Origin: Anaerolineales bacterium
GTDB taxonomy: Bacteria > Chloroflexota > Anaerolineae > Anaerolineales > UBA4823
NCBI GenBank assembly: GCA_003105035.1
Contig: PQAL01000010.1
Coordinates: forward strand, 84,073-148,072
Direction: 5' to 3'
Length of the DNA: 64,000 bases
Made by a program: the position numbers and the translations under genes. Position 1 is the first letter of the stretch. Each line of letters starts with the position of its first letter. Positions 25,473-34,809 of this stretch are shown one piece after another. A model generated the notes under the pieces. That model was not told the DNA's origin and made no database searches. It saw only the letters and a program-made list of their open reading frames with translations.

Positions 25473-26423
25473 ATGATCGAAGTTGAAGGATTGACCAAGG
25501 ATTACGGTGCCAGGCGGGCGATCAATAACCTCACCTTCCAGGCGAACTCAGGCGAGATCTTGGGTTTCCTGGGTCCGAACGGGGCTGGCAAGACCACCAC
25601 CATGCGCATCCTGACTGGTTTCATGCCACCCACGATGGGCACAGCCAGGGTAGCAGGTTTCGACGTGGTAGATAAATCCCTGGAGGTAAGAAAAAGAGTA
25701 GGTTATTTACCCGAAACCGTCCCCTTGTACCCAGATATGACTGTTTTCGATTATTTGAAGTACATGGCAGACTTGCGTCATATCAAGAATGCTGACGAGC
25801 GGGTAGAGGATGTGCTTGAGATCGTCCATATGGAAGAGCGGAGTAATGGGTATATCAGCAACTTATCCAAAGGTATGCGCCAACGAATTGGCCTGGCACA
25901 AGCACTATTGCATGAACCTGAAGTCCTCATTCTAGATGAACCGACGATTGGCCTGGACCCTGCCCAGATCAAAGAGGTGCGTACATTGATTAAGGATATT
26001 GGAAAACAACGCACTGTCCTGTTATCAACCCATATCCTGTCAGAAGCACAACAAATCTGCGACCGGGTCTTAATCATCAATAAAGGGGTGATCGTAGTCG
26101 AAGACACCCCGGAGCGGCTGCAAGCGGGGCTTAGTGGGGTGCAACGAGTTTCACTGCAAGTACAGGGTGACGGCGATGGATTGGAGAAGCTGATCAATGG
26201 GATTAGCGGGGTTGGGAAGGTGACCGGGCGAGGAGAAGGTGCGGTTGAAGTTGAGACTGCCCCAGGGAAAGACCTGCGCCCGATTATTGCCAAGAATGTA
26301 ATCAAGGCGGGTTATGACTTGCTAGAGCTGAGGAATGTCGACCTGAGCCTGGAAGATATCTTCCTGGAATTAACCCGCGACGAACCTGCACCTCCGACTA
26401 CCGACGATTCGGAAGAAGCTTAG
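25473..26423 (+). CDS. ABC transporter ATP-binding protein, GldA/NatA-like
   Basis: A 316-aa ATPase: Walker A GPNGAGKTT (about residue 35), signature LSKGMRQR, Walker B VLILDEPTIGLDP and a switch His in STHILSEA. A C-terminal extension of about 90 residues is typical of ABC-2 exporters of the GldA/CcmA class. Together with the following ABC-2 permease and GldG-like gene it forms an exporter like that found next to gliding genes in Bacteroidetes but widespread in non-gliding bacteria. The substrate is unknown. AGGAG precedes the ATG; a hairpin lies in the leader. Confidence 0.88.
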   Translation: MIEVEGLTKDYGARRAINNLTFQANSGEILGFLGPNGAGKTTTMRILTGFMPPTMGTARVAGFDVVDKSLEVRKRVGYLPETVPLYPDMTVFDYLKYMADLRHIKNADERVEDVLEIVHMEERSNGYISNLSKGMRQRIGLAQALLHEPEVLILDEPTIGLDPAQIKEVRTLIKDIGKQRTVLLSTHILSEAQQICDRVLIINKGVIVVEDTPERLQAGLSGVQRVSLQVQGDGDGLEKLINGISGVGKVTGRGEGAVEVETAPGKDLRPIIAKNVIKAGYDLLELRNVDLSLEDIFLELTRDEPAPPTTDDSEEA

Positions 26424-26481
26424 AGAACCAATTAATTCGGCTTTTTGATCAGTCAAGACAACCGTAACAAGGAAGGATTTC

Positions 26482-27222
26482 ATGCGAAACGTATGGATTA
26501 TCGCTCGGAGAGAGTATAAATACTACTTCACCAGCCCGGTCGCTTATATCATTGTATTCTTCTTTATGCTCCTCTTGGGGATATTTTTCTATCTTAATCT
26601 CTCGTCAGCCATTCTGCAGGCAGCATATACATCATCAGCACCCGGGGTTCAAATCGTCATCAGCCCGATGGTCACACTATTGTTATTTGTCATGCCAGCA
26701 GTCAGCATGCGCACTATCTCTGATGAGATACGCATGGGTACCATGGAGCTTTTATTGACCTCCCCGATTAAAGATTGGGAACTGGTGGTAGGTAAGTGGT
26801 TGGGGGCATTCTTGTTCATGCTCACGCTTTTAGCCGTGACATGGGTTTTCCCCATCGTACTAAATTTCCTGGTGAACCCAGGGATCGACCAGGGGGTGCT
26901 GCTGTCGGGATATCTTGGCTTGCTGCTGATGGTGGCGAGCATGATCGGGATTGGGGTGTTCATCTCAACTCTATTCAATAACCAGATTGTGGTCTACTTT
27001 ATCAGCCTGGTCGTCATGCTGGTCTTATGGTTTGGATCCCAGCTGGCCAGCTCAAGTGGTGGGCTTGGCAGCCAGTTACTGTCGTATCTCTCCTATGTCG
27101 ATCACTTTTATAGCTTCTACCAGGGAACAATCGACCTGAGTGATACCGTCTACTACCTGAGCCTGACTGCACTGGCATTATTCTTTGGAACGGTATCGAT
27201 TGAAATGCGGAGGTGGCGCTAA
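26482..27222 (+). CDS. ABC-2 permease, GldF-like
   Basis: A 246-aa protein with six predicted helices and the ABC-2 pattern: RREYKYYFTSPVAYI near the start, then a SDEIRMGTMELLLTSPI loop between helices 2 and 3. It pairs with the ATPase 58 bases upstream. GGAAGGA precedes ATG 26482. Its TAA stop overlaps the ATG of the next gene, which implies translational coupling. Confidence 0.87.
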   Translation: MRNVWIIARREYKYYFTSPVAYIIVFFFMLLLGIFFYLNLSSAILQAAYTSSAPGVQIVISPMVTLLLFVMPAVSMRTISDEIRMGTMELLLTSPIKDWELVVGKWLGAFLFMLTLLAVTWVFPIVLNFLVNPGIDQGVLLSGYLGLLLMVASMIGIGVFISTLFNNQIVVYFISLVVMLVLWFGSQLASSSGGLGSQLLSYLSYVDHFYSFYQGTIDLSDTVYYLSLTALALFFGTVSIEMRRWR

Positions 27223-28793
27223 TGAAAACGAACTGGCGTCAGATTATTCGGTATGGTGCGCTAATCATCGCGCTGCTTGCCCTGCTGGCTTCAGCAGGTT
27301 TATGGATCGTCCAGCACCAATGGAACCTGGCTTTGCAGATCTGTCTGGCTCTTTTTGTGATCGGGCTGGCAGTATTTGTGGTCATGGATCCGGGGGCAGT
27401 GCGGAAGGCACTGACCGGCCGGCAGGCCAAATACGGTAGTAATGCCCTAATTTTAGCTGCAGCTTTTCTGGGAATCCTGGTGGTGGTCAATTATTTGGCA
27501 TATAAAAATACCAAGCGAATTGACTTGACCGAAGATAAATCGAATACCCTGGCAAAAGAAACGGTAGAGGTGCTGAAAAGCCTGCCGGAAAATGTTGTGG
27601 CAAAGGCATTCTTTACCACCAATACGACTGTTGCTACATCTAAAGATAGTGCGAAACTATTGTTGGAACAATATGTTTATGAGGGAGCCGGGAAATTCAA
27701 ATACGAGTTTATCGATCCAAACAATGATCCCGCAGCAGCCCAGGATGCAGGTATCACAGCAGATGGCACAGTCGTGCTTTATATGGGTAATGCCAAGCAG
27801 AGCGTGACCTCCATCTCGGAGGAAAATCTTACTGGAGCAATGGTCAGGCTAATGAATCCTGAAGCACACGTAATTTACTTCCTGACCGGTCACGGCGAGT
27901 ATCCAATCACAGGCAGCGCTGACCAATCCTACACTGAGTTATCTGCTGCATTGGAAGCAAAGAATTATTCAGTGCAAAGCTTGAATCTGTTGGCGAAGTT
28001 GGACGTACCACAAGATGCCAGTGTGATCGTGGTCGATGGACCCAAGAAGCCACTCAGCGATGCTGAGGTGAGTATGCTGGATAGCTACATCAAAGATGGT
28101 GGCTCGGTGGTGGTGATGGAAGACCCTGCCCTTGACACGCAATTTGGTGACTCGCCCGACCCGTTAGCCAGCGACCTGTCCGCGAATTATGGCATCATCC
28201 TGGGGAATGATACCGTGGTGGACATGTATGGGTACCAGGCATTTCAGAACCCATATTTTGCTGTTGGCTACCAATATGCTACCCACGCCATCACGTCCAA
28301 AATGGGTACCATGGGAACTGGTTTCCAGGGCGCCAGGACGGTCTCTGCGGATGATTCAACTGGGACGGATTACACCAAGTCGCAGTTGATCACCACGGTC
28401 GAGCAATCCTGGGGTGAGACCGATGCAAGCTCGATCCAAGCGAGCAATCCAGAATTCAATGAGGGCATTGATATAGCTGGACCTGTACCTCTGGCAGTAG
28501 TTGCCTCCGGATCCAACGATGCACGCCTGGTTGTCTTTGGAGATTCTGACTTTGCCACGAACGCATACTACGGATTTTATGGCAACGGTGAAATGATCGT
28601 GAACTCGGTCGATTGGGCTGCCAAGCAGGAGAATCTCATCAATCTGACCGCTAAGAATACCGTCGAGCGCACCCTGGTACAGCCGAAAACCTACACAATG
28701 GGTTTGATCCTGCTTGGTTCATTGATTGTCTTACCCGGGATTGTACTCGTGGCAGGCATCGGATCTTGGTTGGCTCGCAGGCGGCAAGGTTAA
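27222..28793 (+). CDS. GldG-family extracellular/membrane ABC accessory protein
   Basis: A 523-aa protein with two N-terminal helices (about 10-55) and another near 85, a large outside domain, and a C-terminal helix (about 490-515). The outside region has the GldG/ABC-type uncharacterised family features: NTLAKETVEVLKSLP, then VTSISEENLTGAMVRL, VIYFLTGHGEYP and VVVFGDSDFATNAYYG. The partner of the GldA/GldF-like pair. The start is ATG 27222 (overlapping the upstream stop as TAATG) with GGAGG at 27209-27213; the GTG at 27213 is too close to that site. The molecular role is unknown. Confidence 0.85.
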   Translation: MKTNWRQIIRYGALIIALLALLASAGLWIVQHQWNLALQICLALFVIGLAVFVVMDPGAVRKALTGRQAKYGSNALILAAAFLGILVVVNYLAYKNTKRIDLTEDKSNTLAKETVEVLKSLPENVVAKAFFTTNTTVATSKDSAKLLLEQYVYEGAGKFKYEFIDPNNDPAAAQDAGITADGTVVLYMGNAKQSVTSISEENLTGAMVRLMNPEAHVIYFLTGHGEYPITGSADQSYTELSAALEAKNYSVQSLNLLAKLDVPQDASVIVVDGPKKPLSDAEVSMLDSYIKDGGSVVVMEDPALDTQFGDSPDPLASDLSANYGIILGNDTVVDMYGYQAFQNPYFAVGYQYATHAITSKMGTMGTGFQGARTVSADDSTGTDYTKSQLITTVEQSWGETDASSIQASNPEFNEGIDIAGPVPLAVVASGSNDARLVVFGDSDFATNAYYGFYGNGEMIVNSVDWAAKQENLINLTAKNTVERTLVQPKTYTMGLILLGSLIVLPGIVLVAGIGSWLARRRQG

Positions 28794-28799
28794 CCGGTT

Positions 28800-29420
28800 A
28801 TGGTACGTCGAACTACATGGATCCTGCTGGTTGTGTTTGGTGTGTTGGCTGTGTTTGCCTGGTGGTTTCAACGCGATCAAGCAAACAAGCAAGAAACCAC
28901 GGCAACATCCACAGCATTTCCCACAGTTGCCAGGCTTCTCAACCTTGACAGTAACCAGGTGAATGAGATCACCATCGCCAGTAAAACCGGTGATGAGGTG
29001 AGCCTATACAAAACCACAGCTTCGGCATCAAATTGGGGAGTAAAGGACATCCCAGCAGACCAGGTGGATACCAACCGGCTGGAGTCGGTTGTCACGCCTT
29101 TGCTCTCTCTGGAGGTATCAGAGATATTAAGCCAGTCGCCAGCTCTCGAGACAATTGGTTTGGATAAACCGGCATACACGATCACGATACTCACTACAGA
29201 TGGGCAGAAAGCTGTGATCTATGTCGGCAATCTGAATGCCATCGGGACCGGCTATTATGCACGTGTGGGTAATGGCCCCATCTTGATCCTCGACAATGTC
29301 ATTTTGGATGATGCGTTCAAGCTGATCAGCGAGCCACCCCTACTGGCGACTACGACCCCGCAGGTGACGGAGACGGGCACATCAATTGCACCAGAGACGC
29401 TAAGTACTCCGACACCATAG
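28800..29420 (+). CDS. DUF4340-domain membrane-anchored protein
   Basis: A 206-aa protein with a single N-terminal membrane anchor (TTWILLVVFGVLAVFAWWF) and an extracellular domain of the DUF4340 type (EITIASKTGDEVSLYKT, then DTNRLESVVTPLLSLE and TIGLDKPAYTITI). A Thr/Pro tail follows. It starts 6 bases after the GldG-like gene. DUF4340 genes regularly accompany GldG-like ones, which supports a single four-gene operon. Function unknown. Confidence 0.82.
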   Translation: MVRRTTWILLVVFGVLAVFAWWFQRDQANKQETTATSTAFPTVARLLNLDSNQVNEITIASKTGDEVSLYKTTASASNWGVKDIPADQVDTNRLESVVTPLLSLEVSEILSQSPALETIGLDKPAYTITILTTDGQKAVIYVGNLNAIGTGYYARVGNGPILILDNVILDDAFKLISEPPLLATTTPQVTETGTSIAPETLSTPTP

Positions 29421-29453
29421 TCGGGTATGCATGGGATTATTAAGCTTTGGTAC

Positions 29454-29482
29454 TTGATTTTCATTAAAAAAAAGTGTATTCT
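29454..29482 (+). promoter_or_regulatory. Predicted promoter of the sigma factor gene
   Basis: TTGATT (29454-29459), 17-base spacer, TATTCT (29477-29482), about 50 bases upstream of the start codon at 29534. Confidence 0.5.
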
Positions 29483-29533
29483 GATGATGATCATGGTTCC
29501 TATGCCGGTGAGAAGGCCGGTTAGGGAGAGAAA

Positions 29534-30757
29534 ATGATAGATGAAGAATTAATCAATGCAATCGCGAATCGCGAAGACGAGCATCCTGCATTAGCCAGGC
29601 TAATCGAGCTGGGCAGGCAGAAATCTTTTGTAACGATCGATGATATCCTAAGCTTTTTCCCTGAAGCTGAGCAGGATGTGGACCAGCTGGAAGAGGCCTT
29701 TGCAGCTTTGATCAGCGCGGGCATCCCATATGTCGACGATGTCACCGTCGGAGCGCCGACGGAAGATGAGCTGACTGCAGTGGAAGAAGAAGAGACAGAG
29801 GAAGAAACTCACCGTGTGGTAGTGGTGGATGACAACTACCTGGCCAATATCGACACGGATGACACCATCGGGCTGTACCTGAAAGAAGTTGGCCGTGTCC
29901 CGTTGCTCACGGCTGAAGAGGAAGTACAGCTAGCCAAGCGCATTGAGCAAGGCAGACTGGCACGTGAAGAGTTAGCCAAGGGCAATATCAGCCTACGCAG
30001 GCGTGGTGAGCTTCAAATGCATATCGAAGACGGCTGGTTGGCTCGTGAGCATTTGATCACTGCCAACTCACGCCTGGTAATCAGTGTGGCCAAGAAATAC
30101 ATGGGCCGTGGAGTGCCATTCCTGGATCTAATCCAGGAAGGCAATATCGGCCTGATCCGGGCAGCCAAGAAATTTGATTACCGGCGCGGTCATAAATTCA
30201 GCACCTATGCCACCTGGTGGATCCGCCAGGCTGTGACGCGTGCCATCGCGGACCAAGGCAGGACGATCCGTGTGCCTGTGCATATGGGTGACCAGATCAA
30301 CAAGCTGCTCAGGGTGCAGCACCAGCTTACCCAACGCCTGGGGCGTGATCCCAGTGTGGATGAGCTGGCTCAAGCCCTGGAAGTCACCCCTCAAAAAGTC
30401 GAGAACATGATCCAGGTTGCCAGGCGCCCACTCTCGCTCGAGACGCCGACTGATGACGAAGAAGATTCAGTGTTGGGTGACTTCATTCAAGATGAAGAAG
30501 TACCCGCACCTGATGAGACCGCTACGTACAATTTATTGCGTGAACACCTGGATGTGGTCTTGAATGGTTTACCGCCGCGTGAAGTACGAATCTTACAGCT
30601 ACGTTACGGCTTATTGGATGGACAGGCTTATACCCTGGAAGAAGTGGGGCGGAAGATGGGTGTGACGCGTGAGCGCGTCAGGCAGATCGAAGCGCAAGCT
30701 TTAAGCCGTTTACGACATCCCTCCATACGCCGCAGGTTACGTGAATACCTCGGATAA
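29534..30757 (+). CDS. rpoD: Primary RNA polymerase sigma factor RpoD/SigA
   Basis: A 407-aa housekeeping sigma factor. An acidic region 1.1-like N-terminus (about 1-95) is followed by region 1.2 ([17 protein letters not shown]), region 2 ([19 protein letters not shown], then [17 protein letters not shown]), region 3 and region 4 ([15 protein letters not shown], then [14 protein letters not shown]). The region-4 helix-turn-helix recognises -35 TTGACA. Length and composition are those of the primary sigma factor rather than an alternative one. GGAGAG precedes the ATG. A bidirectional terminator follows. Confidence 0.96.
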   Translation: MIDEELINAIANREDEHPALARLIELGRQKSFVTIDDILSFFPEAEQDVDQLEEAFAALISAGIPYVDDVTVGAPTEDELTAVEEEETEEETHRVVVVDDNYLANIDTDDTIGLYLKEVGRVPLLTAEEEVQLAKRIEQGRLAREELAKGNISLRRRGELQMHIEDGWLAREHLITANSRLVISVAKKYMGRGVPFLDLIQEGNIGLIRAAKKFDYRRGHKFSTYATWWIRQAVTRAIADQGRTIRVPVHMGDQINKLLRVQHQLTQRLGRDPSVDELAQALEVTPQKVENMIQVARRPLSLETPTDDEEDSVLGDFIQDEEVPAPDETATYNLLREHLDVVLNGLPPREVRILQLRYGLLDGQAYTLEEVGRKMGVTRERVRQIEAQALSRLRHPSIRRRLREYLG

Positions 30758-30760
30758 GAC

Positions 30761-30792
30761 AAAAAAGCCAGGGAGCAATCCCTGGCTTTTTT
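30761..30792. terminator. Bidirectional terminator between rpoD and the repeat protein
   Basis: AAAAAAGCCAGGGA (30761-30774) and TCCCTGGCTTTTTT (30779-30792) form a perfect 14-bp stem with a GCAA loop. A and T runs on both sides allow it to end both convergent transcripts. Confidence 0.93.
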
Positions 30793-30831
30793 GCCTCCTC
30801 GAATCACTTTAATAACCTCGGGTGAGGGTAA

Positions 30832-33800
30832 TTACTTAGAAATAAACGGGTTGAATAAGAAATATACATTCCCGAGTATTATTCTTGCAGCAACGAAAGG
30901 TCCTTGCAATCCATCATGGTCGCGGATAGCCACCCGCCAATAGTACACCTTATTAAGGGCATAGTTCCAGATTGGTGTGTACTGAGTATTTAGCGTTTCC
31001 TGGACATCATAAAGTGGGTAGAAAGTAGGATACCAGGATACTTCAATGGCGTAAGTAGCAGCACCAGTAACGGGGGACCAAACAAATGTGGGCGTGCTTT
31101 GGATCTTGCCTTTGATCGGACTGATCAACGTAGGACTGGCATATAATTTGGTGAATGTGGCTGCTGGGCTGTATGAACCCAGACGTCCATTTCCATCATA
31201 CAGAGCTACCCGCCAGTAATAATTTCCATCAATATAACCTTTAAAGGGTGTCCAGCAATTATTGTACGTATCTATGCTATCGTACACGATACGAAAGCTG
31301 GGGTCCGTGCTGACCTGGATATGATAGCGCCAGGCAGAAAAGAAAGCGTTTCCAGCATCATCGGCTGCTTCTACGGGATTCCAACAATAGGTTGGAGTGC
31401 CATGGATGACCTCACCACTTGCAGGTGTCAAGCCCTGGGGTTGAGGCAGGATAAATTCAAAGGGTTCACCTTCAACCCAGGTATTGGCGATATCCTCGAA
31501 GCGGACGATTTGTACTCGCCAGTAATACACACTCTGGGGAAGTGTTTCCTGCGGTATATATGAATTCATCGGTGTAAGGACTTCAACGACACGATTGGCA
31601 AAGCCAGGATCGGTTGCCACTTGCAAATGATATAGCTCAGCTCCCTCTGCCATATCCCAGCTAAATGAGATTATCGAACTGTTAGGTGAAGAATGTAGAT
31701 TTTCAGGGGTCAATCCGAGACGGTGAAAACTCCATCCACCTGTCCAGCTTCCAAATGCTACCGGGTAACCCGGCAGCATATAGCGAGGTTGCACCCGCCA
31801 ATAATATGTGTGGTCTCCATAAATGTCGCCCAACAATGTCACATGATTTTCACTGAAATATTGGCTATTGGAGGCAATCTGGAAAGTCGCTTCGTGAGGA
31901 GGTGTATAGTCCTCATCCAGATCGACCTGCAAGATACTGCCTGCAAAAGGTGTGGCCCCATTCGAGCCAGTGGGCCAATCCCAAAAGAACGGCAGCAGTG
32001 AAGTCAGAGTGTTTGGGTCCCCACTAGAAACGTTGGGTGGGAATATCAGGTTCATGTGATCAGACACGGCTGAGAAGCGGGTAAGGTATGAATCCACCGA
32101 AACATCAGGGTCTGAAGGAACTGTGTCCTTGAGAACCCCAGTGATCGTATCAACGCTGAAGAGCATAACTGAAGCACTGTTGGTATCATTGTTCATGCCG
32201 ATAATGCCATCAGAAATTCTCAGCTCGATATACCCGGCATTCACGTATACTCCCGCGTCGATTTCGGAAAAGCGCTTCCCGTTACCCCATACATCACCAT
32301 CCCAGGCAAACACCCAGGTGTTTTGGAGATCGATAATTCCACCGATATCATCTACATAAATAACGAATTCTGGCCGGTGTTCAGGATTGGTGGATACCTG
32401 GTAGCTGCGTTCTGGTGGCACTGTGGCGCCAGAGCCGGTTATATTATCCAGGTCGATATAGATCACATAGGTCATATCCAGGGAAGGTGGAACAGCATCA
32501 AAACCAAAAAACCAATCGGTGTCGGATTGAGTAGCATATAAGGTGGTCAGATCATATTCGCTGGGAACATCGTTTACTGGATCACTACCGATGAGTAGTC
32601 GATTTTCAACGGTTCCGGGTGACCTGATATATCGCCACTCCGATTGAGCAGCGATCTGGAAACGCCAGGCATCACTCCATCTGCTCCAGCCTTCCGCAGT
32701 AAAGGCCCGCACATGCCAGTAAAATGTACCAAAATCCGTGCGGCCAAGGCTACGCTGGGCGAGGCTATATTTTGGTGAATATGCAGAGATATTCACGGTC
32801 TCGGTGATCTCGGAAGTAATGAAATCCACGTCCCGACTCACTTCCACCTGGTATTCAGTTGCTCCTTCGAGTGGCCACCATTCGAGGAGAGGGGTGGCTT
32901 CTACCGATTCCTGCCCGATAGCCGGTCGAAGCAAGGATGGTGCATCCCCAGTGGTAGGGTTAATCTGAAGATTTTTATCAAAGCGAGCTTTCCATACCTG
33001 ACTCCACCACGGTTCACCCGTTCCAGGATTGATCTGGCAGGCGTCGTTCAGGCTGGTTAATGGACATACCCGCCAGTAATATTCCTGCCCTGAGACGGGA
33101 CTAAAATCCTCATTTTTTGTAGGTGAAGCACTGGTATTCTCTGTGTCATACTGCCAATCGATGGAATTAAAGAGATAAGACTCATCTACCTGAAGCCGAT
33201 ATGCGCTGGCGTACACCCCACCAACGGGTGAAGCGACCATAACCCGGTGCCACATGAAGATTGGAAAGGCAACAGTCCGATCTTCATGTGGGTTCATTAT
33301 AAACTGACCATATTCAACTGGCTGGTAATAATACATCGGGTAGATCAGTACGGGTGCCAGAGAATCATAATTGCTTTGATATTCACCTACTTCACTGACT
33401 GCACCATATTCACCGCCTCCAGCAATGGGCCATACACGCCAGTAATAATGAGATGTCCCATCATATTTACTCTGTGGCGTAAAGCTGGTGTTGGCTGTTT
33501 CTGCTTCTTCATAGATCGGATTAAAGTCTCGATTCTTAGCAATCTGGATATGGTAGCGGGCAGCACCCGGGACAGGTGTCCAGCTATACAAAGGATAAAG
33601 ACCGGTTAGATATTGTTCAGTTGGGGTGAGAAGTACAGGCTGCAAATCCCATTTCTTCGTAAAATGCCAGGTCTCACTCCAATCCCCAATTGCAGGACCT
33701 GATTCCACGCGCACCCGCCAGCAAAATTGAGTATCGTTCGATAATGGATCAGAAGGGGTAAAGGATGTCTGGCGGGTGTCTATGCCAGTACTGGTGTCAA

Positions 33801-34665
33801 ATTTACACGTCTTGTCATCGGTATATTCCAGGCGATAATGCTCTGCACCTGAAATCGCTGTCCACTGAAATGTCGGAGTGAAGGTTGGAAAGGATTCATC
33901 CATCGGACTTATCATGGTCGGTACCATATCACCAATCGTATTCATTCCATAGGCTGCGATAAAAGACTGGATATTGCTCGGGGTTCCCAGCTGGTTAGAT
34001 GGGTCGATAGGGATGACATGCCAGTAATAGGTGCTATTGGCCAAGCGTTCTGAGGGTTGGTAAGTCCTCGCCAGGGTGTCCACCGATAAAATCGGTGTAG
34101 CGTTGTAATTTGGTGTCTGCGTTATCCGGAAGCGATACTGTGCAGCGCCAAGGACAGCAGTCCATGAAAAGGCAGGAGCATCAAAAAAAGCCAGCTCTTG
34201 TCCTTCAGATGGAGAAAGTAAATTCGGTATGTTTTGGGGGGCCGCCCAGATTTTCGTAAAGTGGAAAACCGTACTCCAGGCGCTAACTGGTGAGGGATCC
34301 TCAACGCGCACTCTCCAATACCAATCGCCATCTGATAATGCCTGGTCCGTTGAAAGAGGGGTGTAGGTGATATTCCAGGAGGTTATGTCTATGGTGGGAG
34401 TATTAAAGTCATTTTGATCATCCACTTGCAGACGGTATTGATTGGCACCCATGACCGTAGACCAGGAAAATGAAGGAATCCCTAATGGTGGGTCAGAATC
34501 GGGTGTGGTGTGCGAATTGTTATTTGGATAGTGTAGATACGGCGGATTTATTATATTGGAAGGTGCCGTTGTATAGGGAGTCATAAACCCTAAAACGACA
34601 AAAGATATGATTAGTGAATATAACAGATAGCCTGGCTTAAATGGTAATCGTATATTTTCCGACAT
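30832..34665 (-). CDS. Large secreted protein of fibronectin-III-like repeats
   Basis: A 1277-aa protein with an N-terminal hydrophobic segment (about 12-32) that can act as a signal peptide or anchor. Ten copies of a beta-sandwich unit each end in a YYWRV-type strand (WYWRV, YYWHV, FCWRV, YYWRV and so on) and are preceded by an A-x-YR[LI]Q[VI]-type strand. Around residues 680-870 a different domain interrupts the series (STNPEHRPEFVIYVDD, then DAGVYVNAGYIELRI), resembling secreted sugar- or surface-binding beta domains but not identified. Likely cell-surface, possibly an adhesin or scaffold. It is convergent to rpoD and adjacent to the sugar-transferase island. No sortase motif is visible. 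Confidence 0.75.
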   Translation of the reverse strand: MSENIRLPFKPGYLLYSLIISFVVLGFMTPYTTAPSNIINPPYLHYPNNNSHTTPDSDPPLGIPSFSWSTVMGANQYRLQVDDQNDFNTPTIDITSWNITYTPLSTDQALSDGDWYWRVRVEDPSPVSAWSTVFHFTKIWAAPQNIPNLLSPSEGQELAFFDAPAFSWTAVLGAAQYRFRITQTPNYNATPILSVDTLARTYQPSERLANSTYYWHVIPIDPSNQLGTPSNIQSFIAAYGMNTIGDMVPTMISPMDESFPTFTPTFQWTAISGAEHYRLEYTDDKTCKFDTSTGIDTRQTSFTPSDPLSNDTQFCWRVRVESGPAIGDWSETWHFTKKWDLQPVLLTPTEQYLTGLYPLYSWTPVPGAARYHIQIAKNRDFNPIYEEAETANTSFTPQSKYDGTSHYYWRVWPIAGGGEYGAVSEVGEYQSNYDSLAPVLIYPMYYYQPVEYGQFIMNPHEDRTVAFPIFMWHRVMVASPVGGVYASAYRLQVDESYLFNSIDWQYDTENTSASPTKNEDFSPVSGQEYYWRVCPLTSLNDACQINPGTGEPWWSQVWKARFDKNLQINPTTGDAPSLLRPAIGQESVEATPLLEWWPLEGATEYQVEVSRDVDFITSEITETVNISAYSPKYSLAQRSLGRTDFGTFYWHVRAFTAEGWSRWSDAWRFQIAAQSEWRYIRSPGTVENRLLIGSDPVNDVPSEYDLTTLYATQSDTDWFFGFDAVPPSLDMTYVIYIDLDNITGSGATVPPERSYQVSTNPEHRPEFVIYVDDIGGIIDLQNTWVFAWDGDVWGNGKRFSEIDAGVYVNAGYIELRISDGIIGMNNDTNSASVMLFSVDTITGVLKDTVPSDPDVSVDSYLTRFSAVSDHMNLIFPPNVSSGDPNTLTSLLPFFWDWPTGSNGATPFAGSILQVDLDEDYTPPHEATFQIASNSQYFSENHVTLLGDIYGDHTYYWRVQPRYMLPGYPVAFGSWTGGWSFHRLGLTPENLHSSPNSSIISFSWDMAEGAELYHLQVATDPGFANRVVEVLTPMNSYIPQETLPQSVYYWRVQIVRFEDIANTWVEGEPFEFILPQPQGLTPASGEVIHGTPTYCWNPVEAADDAGNAFFSAWRYHIQVSTDPSFRIVYDSIDTYNNCWTPFKGYIDGNYYWRVALYDGNGRLGSYSPAATFTKLYASPTLISPIKGKIQSTPTFVWSPVTGAATYAIEVSWYPTFYPLYDVQETLNTQYTPIWNYALNKVYYWRVAIRDHDGLQGPFVAARIILGNVYFLFNPFISK

Positions 34666-34809
34666 AGGCTACGACTAAAATCGGTTATTGGCTAGTGGGG
34701 GATAAACTAATTATATCTTATAATACTATTGCGCTTATTTAAAAGTAAGAAACACCTAACAATGTTGAAAGCTAAAGGCTTCGTATCCTGGTGATATAAA
34801 GGTGAGTCG

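Noticed and set aside
34690..34735. TATAAT-like sequences in the gap before the first GT87-like gene
   Set aside because: No acceptable -35 element was found at 16-18 bases on either strand.
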